32,137 nucleotides of DNA. Source: Botryococcus braunii. Taxonomy: Eukaryota; Chlorophyta; Trebouxiophyceae. Every line of letters begins with the position of its first letter. Positions within the stretch are counted from its first letter, which is position 1. Shown here piece after piece: positions 30,968-32,137 of the stretch. The position numbers and the translations under genes are program-made. The stretch spans positions 82,501-114,637 of the forward strand of contig MVGU01001451.1 in the NCBI GenBank assembly GCA_002005505.1, given 5' to 3'. The notes below the pieces were generated by a model. The model had not been told where the DNA came from and searched no databases. It saw only the letters and a list, made by a program, of their open reading frames with translations.

Positions 30968-31344
30968 TCTTAACCTAGCAGACTTCTGAAACTTGCGCAC
31001 TATCCCGTGGCTGGCTAATCACTTACCTTTTCCTTGGCTTCAAGCTTCTTCATATCTGAAAACCAGGCCTCTATCGACAAGTCTGCATATTCTCCATTGA
31101 CCAGGTTCTTGCCCTGCTTGAGCTCATCTGCAGCCAGTACCAGCGCCTTCTTGTCAGGTCCGTCGCGCCCCTTTCCGTCTTCCTGTAAGCCTTACTGCAG
31201 TCCTGTCGCAGTTCTGCTGCCTCCTGGCCAGCTCCCGCCATCTCTCTCTATTCTCGTTCTTAGTAGCTGGTGCCACTCTCTCCTCCAAGGCCTTGATTTT
31301 GTCCCTGGCGCTGCCCTGCGCCCCTGGCTTACCTCAGCCTCCAT
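29734..31344 (-). CDS. Gag-like protein with CCCH zinc finger (spliced)
   Basis: The model uses ATG 31344 (exon 31344-31333, donor GAG|GTAAGC), exon 31182-31027 (acceptor TTACAG, donor AAG|GTAAGT) and exon 30192 or 30186 to 29734, all in phase 0, giving roughly 207 aa. It has a charged N-terminal helix (DKKALVLAADELKQGKN), a helical middle (MQAGEIIGLLDYLFAEHWEL), a Gly/Arg-rich stretch (PAGRGRGFPAGGRARKEL) and a CCCH finger, C-x8-C-x8-C-x3-H, in HCCRGWWLDGEC then GIEGCKFQHA. This fits the nucleic-acid-binding gag of DIRS elements. It overlaps the open pol frame by about 100 nt in the -1 frame. An in-frame TAA at 31194-31192 lies inside the first proposed intron. Confidence 0.7.
30193..31026. 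other. Proposed large gag intron
   Basis: Between donor AAG|GTAAGT and acceptor ATGCAAG or GCTAAG on the minus strand lie 834 bp without any credible coding sequence. ORFs on the plus strand (30094-30644) are Pro/Ser-rich and lack motifs. Confidence 0.55.
30893..30965. repeat. C11 followed by (CT)n microsatellite
   Basis: C11 (30893-30903) then about 30 CT/TC units, inside the proposed gag intron. The transcribed strand yields GA repeats. Confidence 0.95.
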
Positions 31345-31545
31345 TGCACTGCCATAGCAGATACCAGCACCTAGCTGGTCCCTTCTGCTATTCCTTGCCT
31401 TGTTACCATCTAACCTGCCAACCCCTGGCACCCCTCCTCATAGCTTTATTGAGGAGTTGGTGACTGTGATCTTCAACCACCTCTATGTGTATTTCTGTAC
31501 AGCGCGCTGTTTGTAATCCAGCATAGCAGTATCACTTACCTTCAC

Positions 31546-31585
31546 TGTACCTTATTTTTTTTTTTTTTTTTTTTTTGTACCTTAT
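31546..31585. repeat. Poly-T tract flanked by 10-bp direct repeats
   Basis: TGTACCTTAT occurs at 31546-31555 and again at 31576-31585 with only T between. The layout looks like a target-site duplication around an inserted poly-A tail. Confidence 0.7.
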
Positions 31586-31829
31586 GTCAAGACCTTGTAC
31601 TGGCTGTCTTGCTGGTTAAACGCCAGGATTTTTCAACCACGTATCAACACCTACATTCTTTATGTGGTTATGTGACTGCAAGTACATCTATGTGTGTTCA
31701 ATAACCAACGTCACTGGGCTTAATTTGCTGTACAGTTGTGTGCTAAGCCTACCTAGTTCACAAGGGCTGCTCTGTCTTAATCAACCTCCTGCTTCCGTTT
31801 GCCTTGCTGGTCCAATCCCATCCAGCTCC

Positions 31830-31984
31830 AACCTCTCTCCACGAGGATCAGCTTTGGCCCTTACCATCAGTCCATCTCTTACGAGATCAGCCCTTGGGCT
31901 TATCGTTCCAGGATCAGCCCCTTGGGCACCTTATTATCCAGTTCCATCCTCTCTCCACGAGGATCCAGCCCCCTTGGGCATCTC
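31830..31984. repeat. Four degenerate ~35-bp repeats with hairpin cores
   Basis: Copies near 31830-31862, 31871-31901, 31907-31933 and 31942-31984 share CTCTCCACGAGGATCAGC and CCCCTTGGGC motifs. On the minus strand the unit reads GCCCAAGGGGCTGATCCTCG. Several contain small inverted repeats (AGCCC TT GGGCT; TCTC TTAC GAGA). They lie upstream of gag, in the 5' leader of the element. Confidence 0.65.
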
Positions 31985-32137
31985 CGCTGCCCTACTGGCA
32001 GCACCGTCTTATACCTTACCTCCAGGGTCACAGCCCCCTTCCGTCAAGTCCCCTGCTGGTCTTGCCCCAGCCCATCCTCTGTAAGCTACTCCACTCCCTT
32101 TGCCCCTGCTGCCTGCCCTCGCAGCACCGTTTTTCCT

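Larger units (their letters stand above)
25200..32137 (-). mobile_element. DIRS-type (Kangaroo/PAT-like) tyrosine-recombinase retrotransposon, 5' end beyond window
   Basis: Reading on the minus strand the order is gag (CCCH finger), RT-RNase H polyprotein, then an oppositely oriented tyrosine recombinase, then a terminal block of repeat-spacer-repeat (25717-25589, 25588-25329, 25328-25200). This matches the split direct repeats A1...B1-A2-B2 of PAT, TOC3 and Kangaroo elements, with B1 and B2 identical over 129 bp. The DDE integrase and LTRs of other retroelements are absent. A1, a copy of 25329-25588, should lie beyond the right edge. Intact frames and identical B repeats suggest a recently active copy. 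The inverted recombinase is the hallmark of Kangaroo from Volvox, which supports a green-algal host. Confidence 0.85.
31345..32137. other. 5' leader of the retrotransposon (continues past window)
   Basis: No protein gene is supported. On the minus strand a donor (AAG|GTAAGT, about 31538-31533) suggests a non-coding first exon upstream of gag. The plus ORF at 31662-32084 is low-complexity Pro/Ser/Leu and has no motif. The A1 repeat is expected further right. Confidence 0.45.

Noticed and set aside
31192..31194. TAA as a reassigned glutamine codon (as in some ulvophyte algae)
   Set aside because: A consensus intron removes the codon, and other frames in the window end normally at TAA, TAG or TGA.

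Overview
The window reads as nuclear DNA of an intron-rich eukaryote. Its genes can only be assembled by joining short exons across GT-AG introns, many of which carry CA, CT or GA microsatellites. A green alga is the most likely host. The main reason is a DIRS-type retrotransposon whose tyrosine recombinase lies on the opposite strand to its reverse transcriptase, the layout known from Kangaroo of Volvox and related PAT/TOC3 elements. There is no bacterial operon structure, and I see no rRNA, tRNA or CRISPR.

Left part (1-10 kb). A plus-strand gene that I do not recognise is assembled from five phase-compatible exons (787-2725). A second plus-strand coiled-coil fragment lies at 5134-5796, and an unrecognised two-exon fragment lies on the minus strand (3955-4338). 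The best gene here is a minus-strand TraB/PrgY-family protein (6482-8873, six in-frame exons, C-terminal membrane segment), with a candidate first exon at 9190-9421.

Middle part (10-19 kb). A plus-strand gene (10075-13927) encodes a secretory signal, a Cys-containing ectodomain and about 900 residues of Pro/Ser/Ala/Leu-rich disordered sequence. Next is a microsatellite-dense spacer with a perfect 36-bp inverted repeat. It is followed by a four-exon GH114 glycoside hydrolase-like gene (15056-16962) whose usual acidic EPDNVD motif reads LPLNVD. A frameshifted remnant of a non-LTR reverse transcriptase 3' region is on the minus strand (17977-18875).

Right part (19-32 kb). A unit of about 2 kb is tandemly duplicated (19128-21395 and 21808-23712). 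Each copy keeps a 173-nt signal-peptide exon with a splice donor, so this is probably a pair of young paralogues. From 25200 to the window end is the DIRS/Kangaroo-like element: two identical 129-bp repeats around a 260-bp segment at its 3' end, a spliced plus-strand tyrosine recombinase (25822-27263), and on the minus strand an 815-aa RT/RNase H polyprotein (27269-29716) and a spliced CCCH-finger gag (29734-31344). Its 5' end lies beyond the window. Gene models are inferred from splice signals, reading phase and protein resemblance; no transcript data or database searches were available.
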